DNA of 58,201 nt from Nonomuraea basaltis (GCF_005893125.1 NZ_VCJS01000069.1:1-58201); one strand, 5' to 3'. Positions 1 to 9,048 are shown, counted from the stretch's first letter. Made by a program: numbers and translations. Notes: generated from the letters alone by a model not told the origin.

Positions 1-100
1 CGACCAACCGGCAGGGGCACGGTCTTTCATCAGGACTCCACGTCCAGGAACCCCGAGTGCTCACCTGCCGGCAGCCACTATCCACCACGGAGTCTGCCGG

Positions 101-2218
101 ATGGCTTGCTCCCAGAACTCATTAGGAACACACGTGCCGCGAGTGCTCTTCGGCGCCGCCTACTATCCCGAATACCATCCGAGCGACCTGCTGAAGACAG
201 ACCTGGACCTGATGGCCGAGGCGCGCTTCTCGGTGATCAGGGTCGGCGAGTCGGTGTGGTCCACCTGGGAGCCGGAGAACGGCCGGTTCGACCTGGACTG
301 GCTCCAGCCGGCCCTGGACGGCGCGCACGAGCGCGGCATCGGGGTCATCCTGGGCACGCCGACGTACGCGGTGCCGCCGTGGCTGGCCCGGCAGTACCCG
401 GAGATCGCCGGCGAGGGGGCCACCGGCGAGCGCATCCCCTGGGGCGCCCGCCAGGAGATGGACTTCACCCATCCGGCCTACCTCTTCCACTCCGAGCGGA
501 TCATCCGCAAGGTCGTCGAGCGGTACGCCGATCACCCGTCGGTCATCGGCTTCCAGGTCGACAACGAGCCGGGCCTTCACCTGCTGCACAACCACGGCGT
601 CTTCCAGCGGTTCGTGGACTACCTGCGGAACAAGTACGGCGACGTGGAGACACTCAACCGGGAGTGGGGCCTGGTCTACTGGTCGCACCGGCTGTCGACC
701 TGGGCTGACCTGTGGACGCCCGACGGCAACGCGCAACCCCAGTACGCGCAGGCGTGGCGGCGCTTCCAGGCTGACCAGGTCACCGAGTTCATCGCCTGGC
801 AGGCCGGCATCGTGCGCGAATACGCCCGGCCGGAGCAGTTCGTCACCACCTGCATTTCCTACGAGCGGCCCGGGGTCGCCGACGACGACATGACCCGGCG
901 GCTCGACGTCGCCGCGGGCAACCCCTACTACATGATGCAGGACGGGCTCGCCCTGCCCACCCCGCAGGACGCACCCCAGAGCTGGATGACCAGGGACACC
1001 TGGGCGCTCTATTACACCGCCGACCGGATGTTCTCCTCGCGGCAGGCGCCGTTCCTCGTCACCGAGACGAACGCGCAGGCCATCGGGCAGCCGTGGGTGA
1101 ACCAGCCTGCTTACGACGGGCAGTGGCGGCAGGCCGCGTGGGCGCTGGTGTCCCGGGGCGCGTCGATGATCGAGTACTGGCAGTGGCGGACGCTGGTCTT
1201 CGGCACCGAGATGTACTGGGGCGGCGTGCTGCCGCACAGCGGGCGTCCCGGGCGCACGTACCGGGAGATCGCCCGGATCGGCGCCGAACTGGAGACCGCC
1301 GGCGAGCTGGTCGCCGACCTCACCCCCGACGCCGACGTCGCGATGCTCTACTCCGCGCCGAGCAAGTGGGCGCTGGCCGCCCAGCCCGCCCTGGCATCGC
1401 CGGACGGCGGGCCCGACCAGCGGTCCTACCAAGGCATCTTCGACCCGTTCTACCGTGCCGCGTTCGACGCGGGCCGTCAGGTGCGGGTGCTGCACGCCGG
1501 GCAGGCCGTGGCCGAGGAGCCGGATGCGCTGGCGGCGCGGCACCCGGTGCTGGTGGCCGCCGGGCTGTACGTGGCCGACGACGCCACCCTGGAGTGGCTG
1601 GCCGCGTACGCGGCGGCCGGCGGCCACCTGGTCCTGGGGCCGCGCACCTGCTATGCCGATGCGGAGGCGCGTGCCCGCAGGCAGGTCCAGCCGGCCGGGC
1701 TCGCCGAGGCCGCCGGGGCCTGGTACGACGAGTTCAGCAACCTGTCCGCCGACCTGCCCCTGCGGGCGTCTGAAGAGTCGCCGCTGGCGCTGCCTCCGGG
1801 CGCGGCGGGCACCCGGTGGGCGGACGGTCTGCAGGCGGAGGACGCGGAAGTACTGGCCGGCTACGAGCACCCGCACTTCGGCCGGTTCGCGGCGATCACG
1901 ACCCGGGCGCACGGCCGGGGCCGGATCACGCACGTCGGCACCGTCCCGAACCCGACGCTGGGCGAGGCCCTGTTCCGGTGGCTCGTGCCGGACGCCGGGC
2001 CGTGGGCGGGCATGCCGGCCGGCGTCACCTCGACCGGCGCCACCGCGGCGGACGGGCGGCGGGTGCGGTTCCTGAACAACTGGACGTGGGAGCCGGCGGT
2101 GGTGCCGATGCCGGTCGCGGTGCGGGACGTGCTCGACGGCGCCGACCACGCGGCGGGGGCGGAGCTGCGGCTCGGCCCCTGGGACGTGCGCGTGCTGCTG
2201 GAGACACATCAGGGGTGA
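101..2218 (+). CDS. Beta-galactosidase, glycoside hydrolase family 42
   Basis: Encodes a 705-residue GH42 enzyme that would cleave terminal beta-D-galactosides by the retaining mechanism. The N-terminal half is the TIM barrel: it opens with a FGAAYYPE stretch, carries the acid/base Glu156 in QVDNEPG and the nucleophile Glu322 in VTETNAQ. A trimerisation-type domain and a small C-terminal beta domain (about residues 640-700) follow. Length is normal for the family (650-700). No signal peptide is visible, so it should be cytoplasmic and act on imported oligosaccharides. The ATG at 101 follows an ACGGAG-like ribosome site. No transporter or LacI regulator lies beside it here; its operon may extend to the left. 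Galactoside preference is inferred from family only. Confidence 0.92.
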   Translation: MACSQNSLGTHVPRVLFGAAYYPEYHPSDLLKTDLDLMAEARFSVIRVGESVWSTWEPENGRFDLDWLQPALDGAHERGIGVILGTPTYAVPPWLARQYPEIAGEGATGERIPWGARQEMDFTHPAYLFHSERIIRKVVERYADHPSVIGFQVDNEPGLHLLHNHGVFQRFVDYLRNKYGDVETLNREWGLVYWSHRLSTWADLWTPDGNAQPQYAQAWRRFQADQVTEFIAWQAGIVREYARPEQFVTTCISYERPGVADDDMTRRLDVAAGNPYYMMQDGLALPTPQDAPQSWMTRDTWALYYTADRMFSSRQAPFLVTETNAQAIGQPWVNQPAYDGQWRQAAWALVSRGASMIEYWQWRTLVFGTEMYWGGVLPHSGRPGRTYREIARIGAELETAGELVADLTPDADVAMLYSAPSKWALAAQPALASPDGGPDQRSYQGIFDPFYRAAFDAGRQVRVLHAGQAVAEEPDALAARHPVLVAAGLYVADDATLEWLAAYAAAGGHLVLGPRTCYADAEARARRQVQPAGLAEAAGAWYDEFSNLSADLPLRASEESPLALPPGAAGTRWADGLQAEDAEVLAGYEHPHFGRFAAITTRAHGRGRITHVGTVPNPTLGEALFRWLVPDAGPWAGMPAGVTSTGATAADGRRVRFLNNWTWEPAVVPMPVAVRDVLDGADHAAGAELRLGPWDVRVLLETHQG

Positions 2219-2409
2219 CACGCGGGCCGGGCGGGGACCAGGGCGAGTTCCTGCTGGCCAACGACCTGCCGGAGTCCGGCTCTTCGTCCCCCACCAGCGC
2301 CCGTAGCTCGATCGCGCGCCGTGGCACGATGTTCCTGCCACTCTCTGGGAGTCGCAGGTATGAACACCCCGGCGACGCCCACCCGCTGCAGCGAAGGAGA
2401 CGAGACGAG

Positions 2410-3366
2410 ATGCCGCGCACCTGGCTGACCGACCGGTTCGAGCTCGACGTGCCGCTGGTCGGCGCCCCGATGGCGGGGGTGAGCGACGGCCGGCTGGCCG
2501 CGGCGGTCTCCGCGGCGGGCGGGCTCGGCATGTTCGGCGTGCCGCCCACCGCCTCGCCCTCCTGGATCGCCGAGCAGGCCGCTGTCGCCGCCGGGAGCGG
2601 CCGTCCGTACGGGATCGGGCTGATGGCCTGGGCGCTTCCGGACAATCCCGCCCATGTGGACGCGGTGCTCGCCGCCCGCCCCAGCCTGGTCTCCGTCAGC
2701 TACGGAGACTACGCCGGATACGTCAAGCCGCTGCGGGAGGCTGGCATCACCGTGGCTACCCAGGCCGGCACCACGGAGGAGGCGCTGGCGGCCGAGCGGG
2801 CCGGTGTGGACGTGGTCGTGGCCCGCGGCGGCGAGGGAGGCGGCCACGGCCGCGACGACGTGGCCACGCTCCCGTTGCTGCAGAGCGTGCTGGACGCCGT
2901 CGGCATCCCGGTGCTCGCCGCCGGCGGCATCGCCACCGCCCGCGGGCTGGCCGCCGTACTGGCCGCGGGCGCCGAGGGAGCGTGGGCCGGGACGGCGTTC
3001 CTGGGGTGCGCCGAGGCGACCGTCTCGGAGCCGGCCCGGCAGCGGATCCTGTCCACCGGCGAGACCGGCACCGCCTACGGCCGCGTCTTCGACGTCGCCC
3101 AGCGGCTCGCCTGGCCGCCCGAGTACGGCGGCCGCGCCCTGCGCAACGCCTTCTTCGACCGCTGGCACGGCAGGGAAACGGAGCTGGCCTCGGACGAGGC
3201 GGCATCCGCCGAGCTGGCGGCCGCCTTCCGCGAGCGTGACTTCGACACCGCCTGCATCTACGCCGGCCAGGCCGTGGGCCTGGTGCGCCGGCAGCGCACG
3301 GCCGCCGACGTGGTCGCCGGCTTCACCGACGCCGACCGGCTCCTCAGCCGCTTCAGCGCCACATAG
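2410..3366 (+). CDS. Nitronate monooxygenase / NPD-type FMN oxidoreductase
   Basis: A 318-residue member of the nitronate monooxygenase (2-nitropropane dioxygenase, FabK-like) TIM-barrel FMN family, which oxidises alkyl nitronates or related substrates. Visible signatures are the N-terminal APMAGVSDGRLA, the EGGGHGRDD loop with the family histidine (His146) and the glycine-rich AGGIATARGLA phosphate loop. The upstream reading frame stays open into the previous gene, but the ATG at 2410 follows GAAGGAGACGAGACGAG and starts the family homology, so it is the better start. It sits 190 bp after the beta-galactosidase and is probably independent of it. Substrate cannot be told from sequence. Confidence 0.85.
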   Translation: MPRTWLTDRFELDVPLVGAPMAGVSDGRLAAAVSAAGGLGMFGVPPTASPSWIAEQAAVAAGSGRPYGIGLMAWALPDNPAHVDAVLAARPSLVSVSYGDYAGYVKPLREAGITVATQAGTTEEALAAERAGVDVVVARGGEGGGHGRDDVATLPLLQSVLDAVGIPVLAAGGIATARGLAAVLAAGAEGAWAGTAFLGCAEATVSEPARQRILSTGETGTAYGRVFDVAQRLAWPPEYGGRALRNAFFDRWHGRETELASDEAASAELAAAFRERDFDTACIYAGQAVGLVRRQRTAADVVAGFTDADRLLSRFSAT

Positions 3367-3423
3367 ACCCCGGCACCGGCCGTCTTGGGGCGGTCGCAGT
3401 GGGCCGGCCGGGGGTGCGGCGGC

Positions 3424-3554
3424 TCCCTGATCACGAGGGCGAGCGCGGCCAGGCACAGCAGTCCGGCCACGAGCGCCGCACTGCGTACGCCTATGCAGGT
3501 CAGCAGGGCGCTGCCCGAGAACGCGCCCGCGGCACGGATGCTTTGCATGGTCAT
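3424..3554 (-). pseudogene. Possible 3' remnant of an MFS transporter
   Basis: A minus-strand frame in the gap before argG reads like the last hydrophobic segment of a major facilitator transporter: a GAFSGSALL stretch, then a 15-20 residue run rich in A, L and V, then a basic tail. Nothing upstream continues it, because it abuts the argG promoter. I take it as a broken gene end, not a small protein. It could also be chance hydrophobic coding in GC-rich DNA. Confidence 0.3.
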
Positions 3555-3581
3555 GCATTGATGTGTATATACTTCTACTTG
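3543..3581 (+). promoter_or_regulatory. argG promoter, apparently leaderless
   Basis: TTGCAT (3543-3548) and TATACT (3568-3573) are separated by 19 bp. The expected transcription start, seven bases after the -10 hexamer, falls on the GTG at 3581. That GTG is also where ArgG homology begins, and no Shine-Dalgarno sequence precedes it. The arrangement points to leaderless translation, which is common in actinobacteria. Confidence 0.5.
3544..3557. promoter_or_regulatory. Palindromic operator overlapping the argG -35, candidate ArgR box
   Basis: TGCATG-GT-CATGCA is a perfect palindrome with 6-bp arms lying over the -35 hexamer, so a bound repressor would block the promoter. TGCAT half-sites resemble arginine-repressor boxes reported in Streptomyces. 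Assignment to ArgR is inference; no argR lies in the window. Confidence 0.4.
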
Positions 3582-5065
3582 TGTCCAAGGTCCTCAACTC
3601 CCTGCCCGTCGGCGAACGCGTCGGGATCGCCTTCTCCGGCGGCCTCGATACCTCGGTAGCGGTCGCGTGGATGCGCGAGAAGGGTGCCATGCCGTGCACC
3701 TACACCGCTGACATCGGCCAGTACGACGAGCCCGACATCGCCTCGGTGCCCGGCCGCGCCACCGCGTACGGCGCGGAGATCGCCCGGCTGGTCGACTGCC
3801 GGGCGGCCCTCGTGGAGGAGGGGCTCGCAGCCCTGGCCTGCGGGGCGTTCCACATCCGCTCCGGTGGCCGCACCTACTTCAACACCACCCCGCTCGGCCG
3901 GGCCGTCACCGGCACCCTGCTGGTGCGCGCGATGCTCGAGGACGGTGTGCAGATCTGGGGCGACGGCTCCACCTTCAAGGGCAACGACATCGAGCGGTTC
4001 TACCGTTACGGCCTGCTCGCCAACCCCCACCTGCGGATCTACAAGCCGTGGCTGGACGCCGACTTCGTCAGCGAGCTCGGCGGTCGCAGGGAGATGTCCG
4101 AGTGGCTGCTCGCCCGCGGCCTGCCCTATCGGGACAGCACGGAGAAGGCCTACTCCACCGACGCGAACATCTGGGGCGCGACCCACGAGGCCAAGGCGCT
4201 CGAGCACCTCGACGCGGGCATCGAGATCGTCGAGCCGATCATGGGCGCGCGGTTCTGGAACCCCGCCGTCGAGATAGCCGCCGAGGACGTCACGATCGGC
4301 TTCGAGCAGGGACGACCGGTGACGATCAACGGCAAGGAGTTCGCCTCCGCCGTCGACCTCGTCCTGGAGGCCAACGCCATCGGCGGCCGGCACGGCATGG
4401 GCATGTCCGACCAGATCGAGAACCGGATCATCGAGGCCAAGAGCCGGGGCATCTACGAGGCACCGGGAATGGCGTTGCTGCACGCCTCGTACGAGCGGCT
4501 GGTCAACGCGATCCACAACGAGGACACCCTCGCCAGCTACCACAGCCAGGGACGGCGACTGGGCAGGCTGCTGTACGAAGGCCGCTGGCTGGACCCGCAG
4601 GCGCTGATGCTGCGCGAGTCGCTGCAGCGCTGGGTCGGGACGGCGGTCACCGGCGAGGTGACCCTGCGACTGCGGCGCGGTGAAGACTACTCCGTCCTGG
4701 ACACCTCCGGACCGGCGTTCAGCTACCACCCGGACAAGCTCTCCATGGAACGGACCGAGGACGCCGCCTTCGGGCCGGTCGACCGCATCGGCCAGCTGAC
4801 GATGCGCAACCTCGACATCGCCGACTCTCGCACCAAGCTCGAGCAGTACGCCGCATTCGGCTTGGTCGGCAGTCCGCACCCGACGTTGATCGCCGCCGCA
4901 CAGGCGGCCTCGACCGGGCTGATCGGCGCGATGCCCGAGGGCGGGGCCGAAGCGATCGCCTCCAGTGGACCGGGAGGTCGGTCGGGGTCGGTCGGTTGGG
5001 GAACCACCGTCCCCGTCGACGACGAGCTGCTCGATCACGCTGCCATGGAGTCCGGCACCGACTGA
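3581..5065 (+). CDS. argG: Argininosuccinate synthase, E. coli (long) type
   Basis: Joins citrulline and aspartate with ATP to give argininosuccinate in arginine synthesis. The 494-residue product follows the long E. coli-type ArgG, with the ATP-pyrophosphatase loop AFSGGLDTS at residues 17-25, YFNTTPLGRAVTGT, WGDGSTFKGNDIERFYRYG and GGRHGMGMSDQIENRIIEAKSRGIYEAPG. The frame is open to a GTG at 3563, but GTG 3581 gives the family N-terminus and coincides with the predicted transcription start. The C-terminus runs about 40 residues past the conserved core, as it does in actinobacterial versions. It stands alone, with no argH or argB nearby. A diverged second copy of its 3' end lies at 14352-14519. 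Confidence 0.93.
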   Translation: MSKVLNSLPVGERVGIAFSGGLDTSVAVAWMREKGAMPCTYTADIGQYDEPDIASVPGRATAYGAEIARLVDCRAALVEEGLAALACGAFHIRSGGRTYFNTTPLGRAVTGTLLVRAMLEDGVQIWGDGSTFKGNDIERFYRYGLLANPHLRIYKPWLDADFVSELGGRREMSEWLLARGLPYRDSTEKAYSTDANIWGATHEAKALEHLDAGIEIVEPIMGARFWNPAVEIAAEDVTIGFEQGRPVTINGKEFASAVDLVLEANAIGGRHGMGMSDQIENRIIEAKSRGIYEAPGMALLHASYERLVNAIHNEDTLASYHSQGRRLGRLLYEGRWLDPQALMLRESLQRWVGTAVTGEVTLRLRRGEDYSVLDTSGPAFSYHPDKLSMERTEDAAFGPVDRIGQLTMRNLDIADSRTKLEQYAAFGLVGSPHPTLIAAAQAASTGLIGAMPEGGAEAIASSGPGGRSGSVGWGTTVPVDDELLDHAAMESGTD

Positions 5066-5075
5066 GTCGGCTCAT

Positions 5076-5092
5076 CTCCCAGTGTCTGGGAG
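5076..5092 (+). terminator. Hairpin just after argG
   Basis: CTCCCAG-TGT-CTGGGAG forms a 7-bp perfect stem 10 bases after the argG stop. There is no U-tract, but actinobacterial terminators often lack one. Confidence 0.45.
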
Positions 5093-5493
5093 CTTGTCGC
5101 CGATGAGGGCGAGATTCTGGCGGCCGCCACCGACAGCTCCAGCGGGTAGGACCACGTCTTGCCGCCCTTTGTGTCACTGTGATGATCCGGTACCCCTTGT
5201 CCCAACCGAGCTGGTCCACGTCGGCGTCCCCGGAAGGCGGGGCGACCTGGTCGCCGATCCGCAGCGGGCCTATCGTCTTGGCCGTTCGCTGCGAAAGGGC
5301 ATCTTTCGGGCCGGTCTTGAGCTCGGGGACGTCCTTGTAGATGGTCGAGCGGCTCACGCCGAGCAGCCGGCGATGGAGGATGCGGAGTTCTCCGGGCGGG
5401 TGAGCAGGTCGCGGCCGTGCCGGATCTAACGGTGACCGCGTAGGACTCCGGGCGGGCCCGCCGGGCGAGCCCTGGCAGCCGCCCGGTCGCGGC
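5093..5493 (-). pseudogene. Degenerate minus-strand coding with a resolvase-like HTH
   Basis: No intact gene. On the minus strand, about 5319-5372 encodes LGVSRSTIYKDVPEL, which matches the C-terminal helix-turn-helix of serine recombinases/resolvases. The downstream frame continues as unrecognised protein and appears to shift frame near 5160-5170, where the continuation moves to a neighbouring frame. No catalytic resolvase domain is present. I read it as scar tissue from a mobile element, consistent with the Tn3 transposase fragments elsewhere in the window. Confidence 0.4.
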
Positions 5494-5766
5494 ACACCGC
5501 CCATCGACGTCCTGGCAGAAGTCTCCTACGAGAGCGACCTCTTCGGCGACGTGGCCGTGGAGCCACGAGGTTCGGGTGTGGCTGCCGTACGGCTGGCCGA
5601 CGGGGCCGACAGCTGGGTGTACCAGCGTTTTTGGGCCGACGACTTCGTGGACTGGATCAGAGTTGACGATCGGCACATCGCCGTCGTCTGGCGCGATGGC
5701 CGGGTTACCCTGGCACGCCCTGTTATGGTCGGCGAATCCGAGCTGGCGTCCCTATCGGCGTGCTGA
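5494..5766 (+). pseudogene. Hypothetical protein, 5'-truncated
   Basis: An open plus-strand frame gives a compact, acidic, protein-like sequence (for example DSWVYQRFWADDFVDWIRVDD). It has no credible start: protein-like coding begins in the frame before the GTG at 5551, near 5494, and simply stops being coherent upstream. It ends at 5764-5766, converging with the MFS gene stop. I recognise no family. It is probably the surviving C-terminal part of a larger gene. Confidence 0.35.
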
Positions 5767-6993
5767 GCGCTCTGGACGGCGACGCCCACGCAGCAGCTGG
5801 CCGCCGAGTAGGACCGCGCAGGACCCGACGGTCAGCAGCCCGCCGGCGAGGAAGGTGCTCCGTACATCGGCGAGCGGCAGGACCAGTCCTCCAAGCGCGG
5901 CACCCGCCGCGATGCCGGCATTGTAAGCACCGGAGTTCGCCGCGAAGGCAATGTCTGTGCGGCCCGGCGCGCAGTGCAACATCGCGTTTTGCGTGGTCAT
6001 AAACACCGGGCCGAGTGCGCCGCCCATCAGCGTAAGGAACATCACCGCCGCCACCGGATGAGCGCCGAACGCGTACAGGCCGAGCATGCCCACTGCCTGC
6101 GTGGCCACGGCGGTGGCCAGCGCGGACTGCGGAAAGCGGTCCAGGAACGCCCCGGTGATGCTCACCCCGGCCAGACACGCGACACCGAAAACCATGAACA
6201 GGACGCTGACCGCGCGGGGGGAGAACCCGCTCACGTCGCCCAGGAACGTCACGATGTAGGTGTATCCCGTGAACGCCCCGGCGGCGGACAAGGTCCCGGC
6301 CGCCAGCACCGTCCCGAAGCGCCGCACGTCGGGATCGGTCGCGTAGGCGGCGGGCTCTTCTTCCGGACGCGAAGTCGGCAGCAGAACGGCGATTGTCGCC
6401 AGAGAGACAAGCCCCAGAACCGCCAGCATGGCGATGGGCACCTGCCAGGTACTCTGCTGGCCCAGCCAGGTCCCAGCGGGAACACCAAACACGAGAGCGA
6501 ACGAACCAGCCACGGACAGCGCCCCGACCACACGCCCCCGAACCTCGGGCGCGAACAGGCCCACCGCGACCGGTCCCATTACGGCCCAGAACAGCGCCTG
6601 GGCGAGCGCGGTCAGCAGTCGCGCCACGAGGAGCAGCCAGTAAGAGGGGGCCAGCGCGGCAACGAGACTGGACACCACGAGCGCGGCCAGCAGTCCCGTG
6701 AGCACATAACGTCGGGGCACGGCCCGCACGACGTGGGCAATCGGCACGGATGCGATGGCCACCGTAACGCCGTAGCCGGTGACCAGGAGACCCACCGCTG
6801 ACAGGGACACCCGTAGGTCTTCGGACATGAGCCTCAGGAGGCCGACCGGCAGGTTCTCCGCGGTGTTGAAGGTGAGGGCGGCCAGCATCAGAGCCCCGAG
6901 CACCGCCAGCCTGTGCCATGGAGCCGGACGTTGCGTGATCGTACGGTCTCTTCCTGTCCTCGCCCGTTGCACCTGCTCAGTGGCACCATTCAT
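5752..6993 (-). CDS. MFS transporter, DHA1 (drug:H+ antiporter) type
   Basis: A 413-residue integral membrane protein with about 12 hydrophobic segments and a cytoplasmic N-terminus. It fits DHA1 efflux carriers (AraJ/SotB/CmlR-like): the N-terminal half has GYGVTVAIASVP and the loop 2-3 equivalent RAVPRRYVL, and the central loop is charged (RPEEEPAAYATDPD). It would export a drug or metabolite using the proton gradient. It is flanked on both sides by decayed sequence, so no operon partner survives. Its substrate is unknown. Confidence 0.85.
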   Translation of the reverse strand: MNGATEQVQRARTGRDRTITQRPAPWHRLAVLGALMLAALTFNTAENLPVGLLRLMSEDLRVSLSAVGLLVTGYGVTVAIASVPIAHVVRAVPRRYVLTGLLAALVVSSLVAALAPSYWLLLVARLLTALAQALFWAVMGPVAVGLFAPEVRGRVVGALSVAGSFALVFGVPAGTWLGQQSTWQVPIAMLAVLGLVSLATIAVLLPTSRPEEEPAAYATDPDVRRFGTVLAAGTLSAAGAFTGYTYIVTFLGDVSGFSPRAVSVLFMVFGVACLAGVSITGAFLDRFPQSALATAVATQAVGMLGLYAFGAHPVAAVMFLTLMGGALGPVFMTTQNAMLHCAPGRTDIAFAANSGAYNAGIAAGAALGGLVLPLADVRSTFLAGGLLTVGSCAVLLGGQLLRGRRRPERSARR

Positions 6994-7141
6994 GCAGATA
7001 CCCCACCAAGCTCAGCAGTCCCAGTGCAACCGAATTCATCCACGGAATACTCGCTTCGCGCCTTCAGCCTCGACGGGTGGCCCGCCGGGCACAGCCCTTC
7101 ATGCGAGGAGGGGGCCTGTGCGGCGGCGCAGCAGGGCCGTT

Positions 7142-7258
7142 TCAGGCCGCCGTATCCTCCTCGAGATCGAGATGGACCTCCATGCCCTCCAGCGGCGCGT
7201 CCAGGTCGTAGACGTAGTCGCCGAAGCGGCGCACGTTGTCTTCCTGATAGGGAGACAT
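7142..7258 (-). pseudogene. Possible transposase C-terminal remnant
   Basis: A 38-codon minus-strand frame ends SPYQEDNVRRFGDYVYDLD followed by an acidic tail. The pattern SP-x(n)-(H/N)-(I/V)-x-R-F-G-x-Y near the end of a protein resembles C-termini of Tn3-family transposases. The upstream part is missing or shifted into other frames. The assignment is weak alone, but two clearer Tn3 fragments occur at about 24.0 kb and 56.9 kb. Confidence 0.3.
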
Positions 7259-7450
7259 GCTGTTGGCCGAGGGCTGGGAAGCTGCGCGATTGTGTCGGTG
7301 TAGCGGGCTGAAACAGCCGCGTACTGGGACCAGCTGGCGTCGGCGAAAACATAGCGCCTCGGTAGAGCGGGCAACGCGGCGCAGCTCGATCCAGCCGACC
7401 GCGCCCGGCAGGTGAGCCCGCCTCGTTGATGAGCAGGCCGGGCTCTGAGT

Positions 7451-7630
7451 TCAGCCGGCGGTGCGGGCCGGGCGGGTCGACCATACCTGTGCCACCAGGA
7501 CGGTGCCCGCGCCGAACAGCACCACGCCAAGGGGCACGTGGATGGCGACGTCGCCGCTGGCGATGCGGTGATGAGTCCAGGCGTCAAACTGAGCCCCGAA
7601 CGCCGCTGGCGAGCGAGGTTCGGAGGAAGC
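7451..7630 (-). pseudogene. Remnant of a small membrane protein
   Basis: Minus-strand coding ends in one hydrophobic segment (PLGVVLFGAGTVLVAQVW) after AWTHHRIASGDVAIHV, then a short basic tail and TGA at 7451-7453. The upstream reading frame breaks near 7630, and the preceding part seems to lie in another frame, so the gene looks decayed. I do not recognise the family beyond a small actinobacterial membrane protein. Confidence 0.35.
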
Positions 7631-7696
7631 CTTGCTCTCGGAGTTCCGGGCCGTGGAGCTCCGAGAACAAGGTCAGGCCGCGGTCATAGGGCCGGC

Positions 7697-8455
7697 TCAG
7701 GGTTGGGTGTCGAGCCACTCCTGGAAGGTGGGTCCTGCGAGTTTGGCGTGCGGGCTGGGCAGGAACCCGCCCTCGGCGGCAATCTCGGCATCGGGCATGC
7801 CCGAGCCGTCAGCGCCGACGACCTTGATGCCTCGGCGGGCGCCGAGGAGTGCGGCCGCCTCCGCCAAGGTCTCCTTTCGGGGTCCGGCGATCTCGGGGAT
7901 CGGCGTTCCTGGAGTGGGCTCGCCGGGGTCGAGGGCCAGGTCGACCAGTTCCTCGGCCACGGTGCGGCAGGCCACGAGCTGGGTGGGCAGGGCCGGGATG
8001 TAGGCGACGTCGCCCTGCTGCCAGTCCAGAAGCTGACCGACGAACTCGTGGAACTGCGCGGCCCGCAGAATGCGGACAGGGAGCGGGCCGGGCAGGAGGA
8101 GTTCCTCGTGCACCTTCTTGGCGGCGAGGAAACCGGCGGTGGCCTTGTCGACGCCGATGATGGACGCCATGGTGATCCGGGCGACCTCGGCCTTCTGACC
8201 GTACTCGTGCAGATTGCGGGCCGACGTGCGGAAGAACTCCGTCGCCGCCTCCTGCTCGGAGGCGTGCCACGAGGCGACGTCGATGATGACATCCACCTCG
8301 GTGAGCGCCTCGGCCAGGCCCTCACCGGTGATGATGTCCACGCCGGTGGCTCGGGACATCGGCACGACCTGGCGCCCCCGTTCGGTGAGGACGTCGACGA
8401 CGTGGCGTCCCAGCCGCCCGGTCGCTCCTGCCACCGCGAACTTGGTGATGCTCAT
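7697..8455 (-). CDS. NmrA-like / atypical SDR NAD(P)-binding oxidoreductase
   Basis: A 252-residue Rossmann protein of the atypical short-chain dehydrogenase (NmrA/HSCARG) type. The nucleotide-binding loop GATGRLG sits at residues 10-16. No classical Tyr-x-x-x-Lys pair is obvious, as in redox-sensing NmrA relatives. It starts 14 bp after the stop of the CMD-family gene and should be co-transcribed from the ECF41-type promoter at 9049-9075. NAD-binding oxidoreductases and CMD proteins are recognised partners of ECF41 sigma factors, so it is probably a target gene of the adjacent sigma factor. Substrate unknown. Confidence 0.82.
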   Translation of the reverse strand: MSITKFAVAGATGRLGRHVVDVLTERGRQVVPMSRATGVDIITGEGLAEALTEVDVIIDVASWHASEQEAATEFFRTSARNLHEYGQKAEVARITMASIIGVDKATAGFLAAKKVHEELLLPGPLPVRILRAAQFHEFVGQLLDWQQGDVAYIPALPTQLVACRTVAEELVDLALDPGEPTPGTPIPEIAGPRKETLAEAAALLGARRGIKVVGADGSGMPDAEIAAEGGFLPSPHAKLAGPTFQEWLDTQP

Positions 8456-8469
8456 GGTTTATCCCTTTC

Positions 8470-8967
8470 TTACTCGCTGTAGTTCTGGCCGGGGGGCATG
8501 CCCGGGATCGGCTTGGCGATGAGCGCGGCGGGGGTGAAGAAGCCGATGTGGGCGATCGCCATGATGAGCGTCCAGAGCGCCTTGTCGTCGTAGTGCGCGG
8601 ACGCCTTGGCGTACAGCTCGTCGGGGACTCGCTCCCCGGACGGGTTCGGGGACAGGACTGCCTCCACCAGCTCCAGCGCGACCCGTTCGGCGTCGGTGAA
8701 GTAGGTGGCGTCCCGCCAGGTCGCCACGGCGGTGATGCGCTCCTCTGATTCCCCTGCCTGGCGGAGGTTGCCGGTTTCCCTGATGGTGACGTACGTGCTG
8801 CCGAGCATCTGCCCGGCGCGCAGCTGCAGCAGGTGGACGGTGACCTGCGGAATCGAACCGTTCTTGATGACCTTGTGCAAACCTCCGGCGACTTCTGCCA
8901 TCTCGGGGACGAACGGGAGGGGGTTGGGCATGCGCGACCGGAGGTCGGTCGTCGTGGGTGCAGACAT
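8470..8967 (-). CDS. Carboxymuconolactone decarboxylase (AhpD-like) family protein lacking the CxxC
   Basis: A 165-residue all-helical CMD/AhpD-fold protein. The start is placed at 8967, where AAGGGAAG precedes ATG; the longer frame to 9060 would begin upstream of the predicted transcript. Typical family members have G-C-x-x-C-x3-H in the active helix. Here the same helix reads GSTYVTIRE (residues 56-64), so both cysteines and the histidine are replaced by Ser57, Val60 and Glu64. Thiol peroxidase chemistry therefore looks impossible. It lies divergent from the ECF41 sigma gene and upstream of the NmrA-like gene, the usual genomic setting of ECF41 systems. Confidence 0.82.
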   Translation of the reverse strand: MSAPTTTDLRSRMPNPLPFVPEMAEVAGGLHKVIKNGSIPQVTVHLLQLRAGQMLGSTYVTIRETGNLRQAGESEERITAVATWRDATYFTDAERVALELVEAVLSPNPSGERVPDELYAKASAHYDDKALWTLIMAIAHIGFFTPAALIAKPIPGMPPGQNYSE

Positions 8968-9048
8968 GGCGAGGGCTTCCCTTCTCAAACTCAACTCGTG
9001 GTGTCGCATGCCGTACGGATCGTTCGCACGGCGTCCTGACGAACACGA

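Noticed and set aside
122..2341. A 739-codon ORF antisense to the beta-galactosidase
   Set aside because: It mirrors codon-position GC bias of the real gene, has low-complexity Arg/Pro/Gly composition and no family signature.
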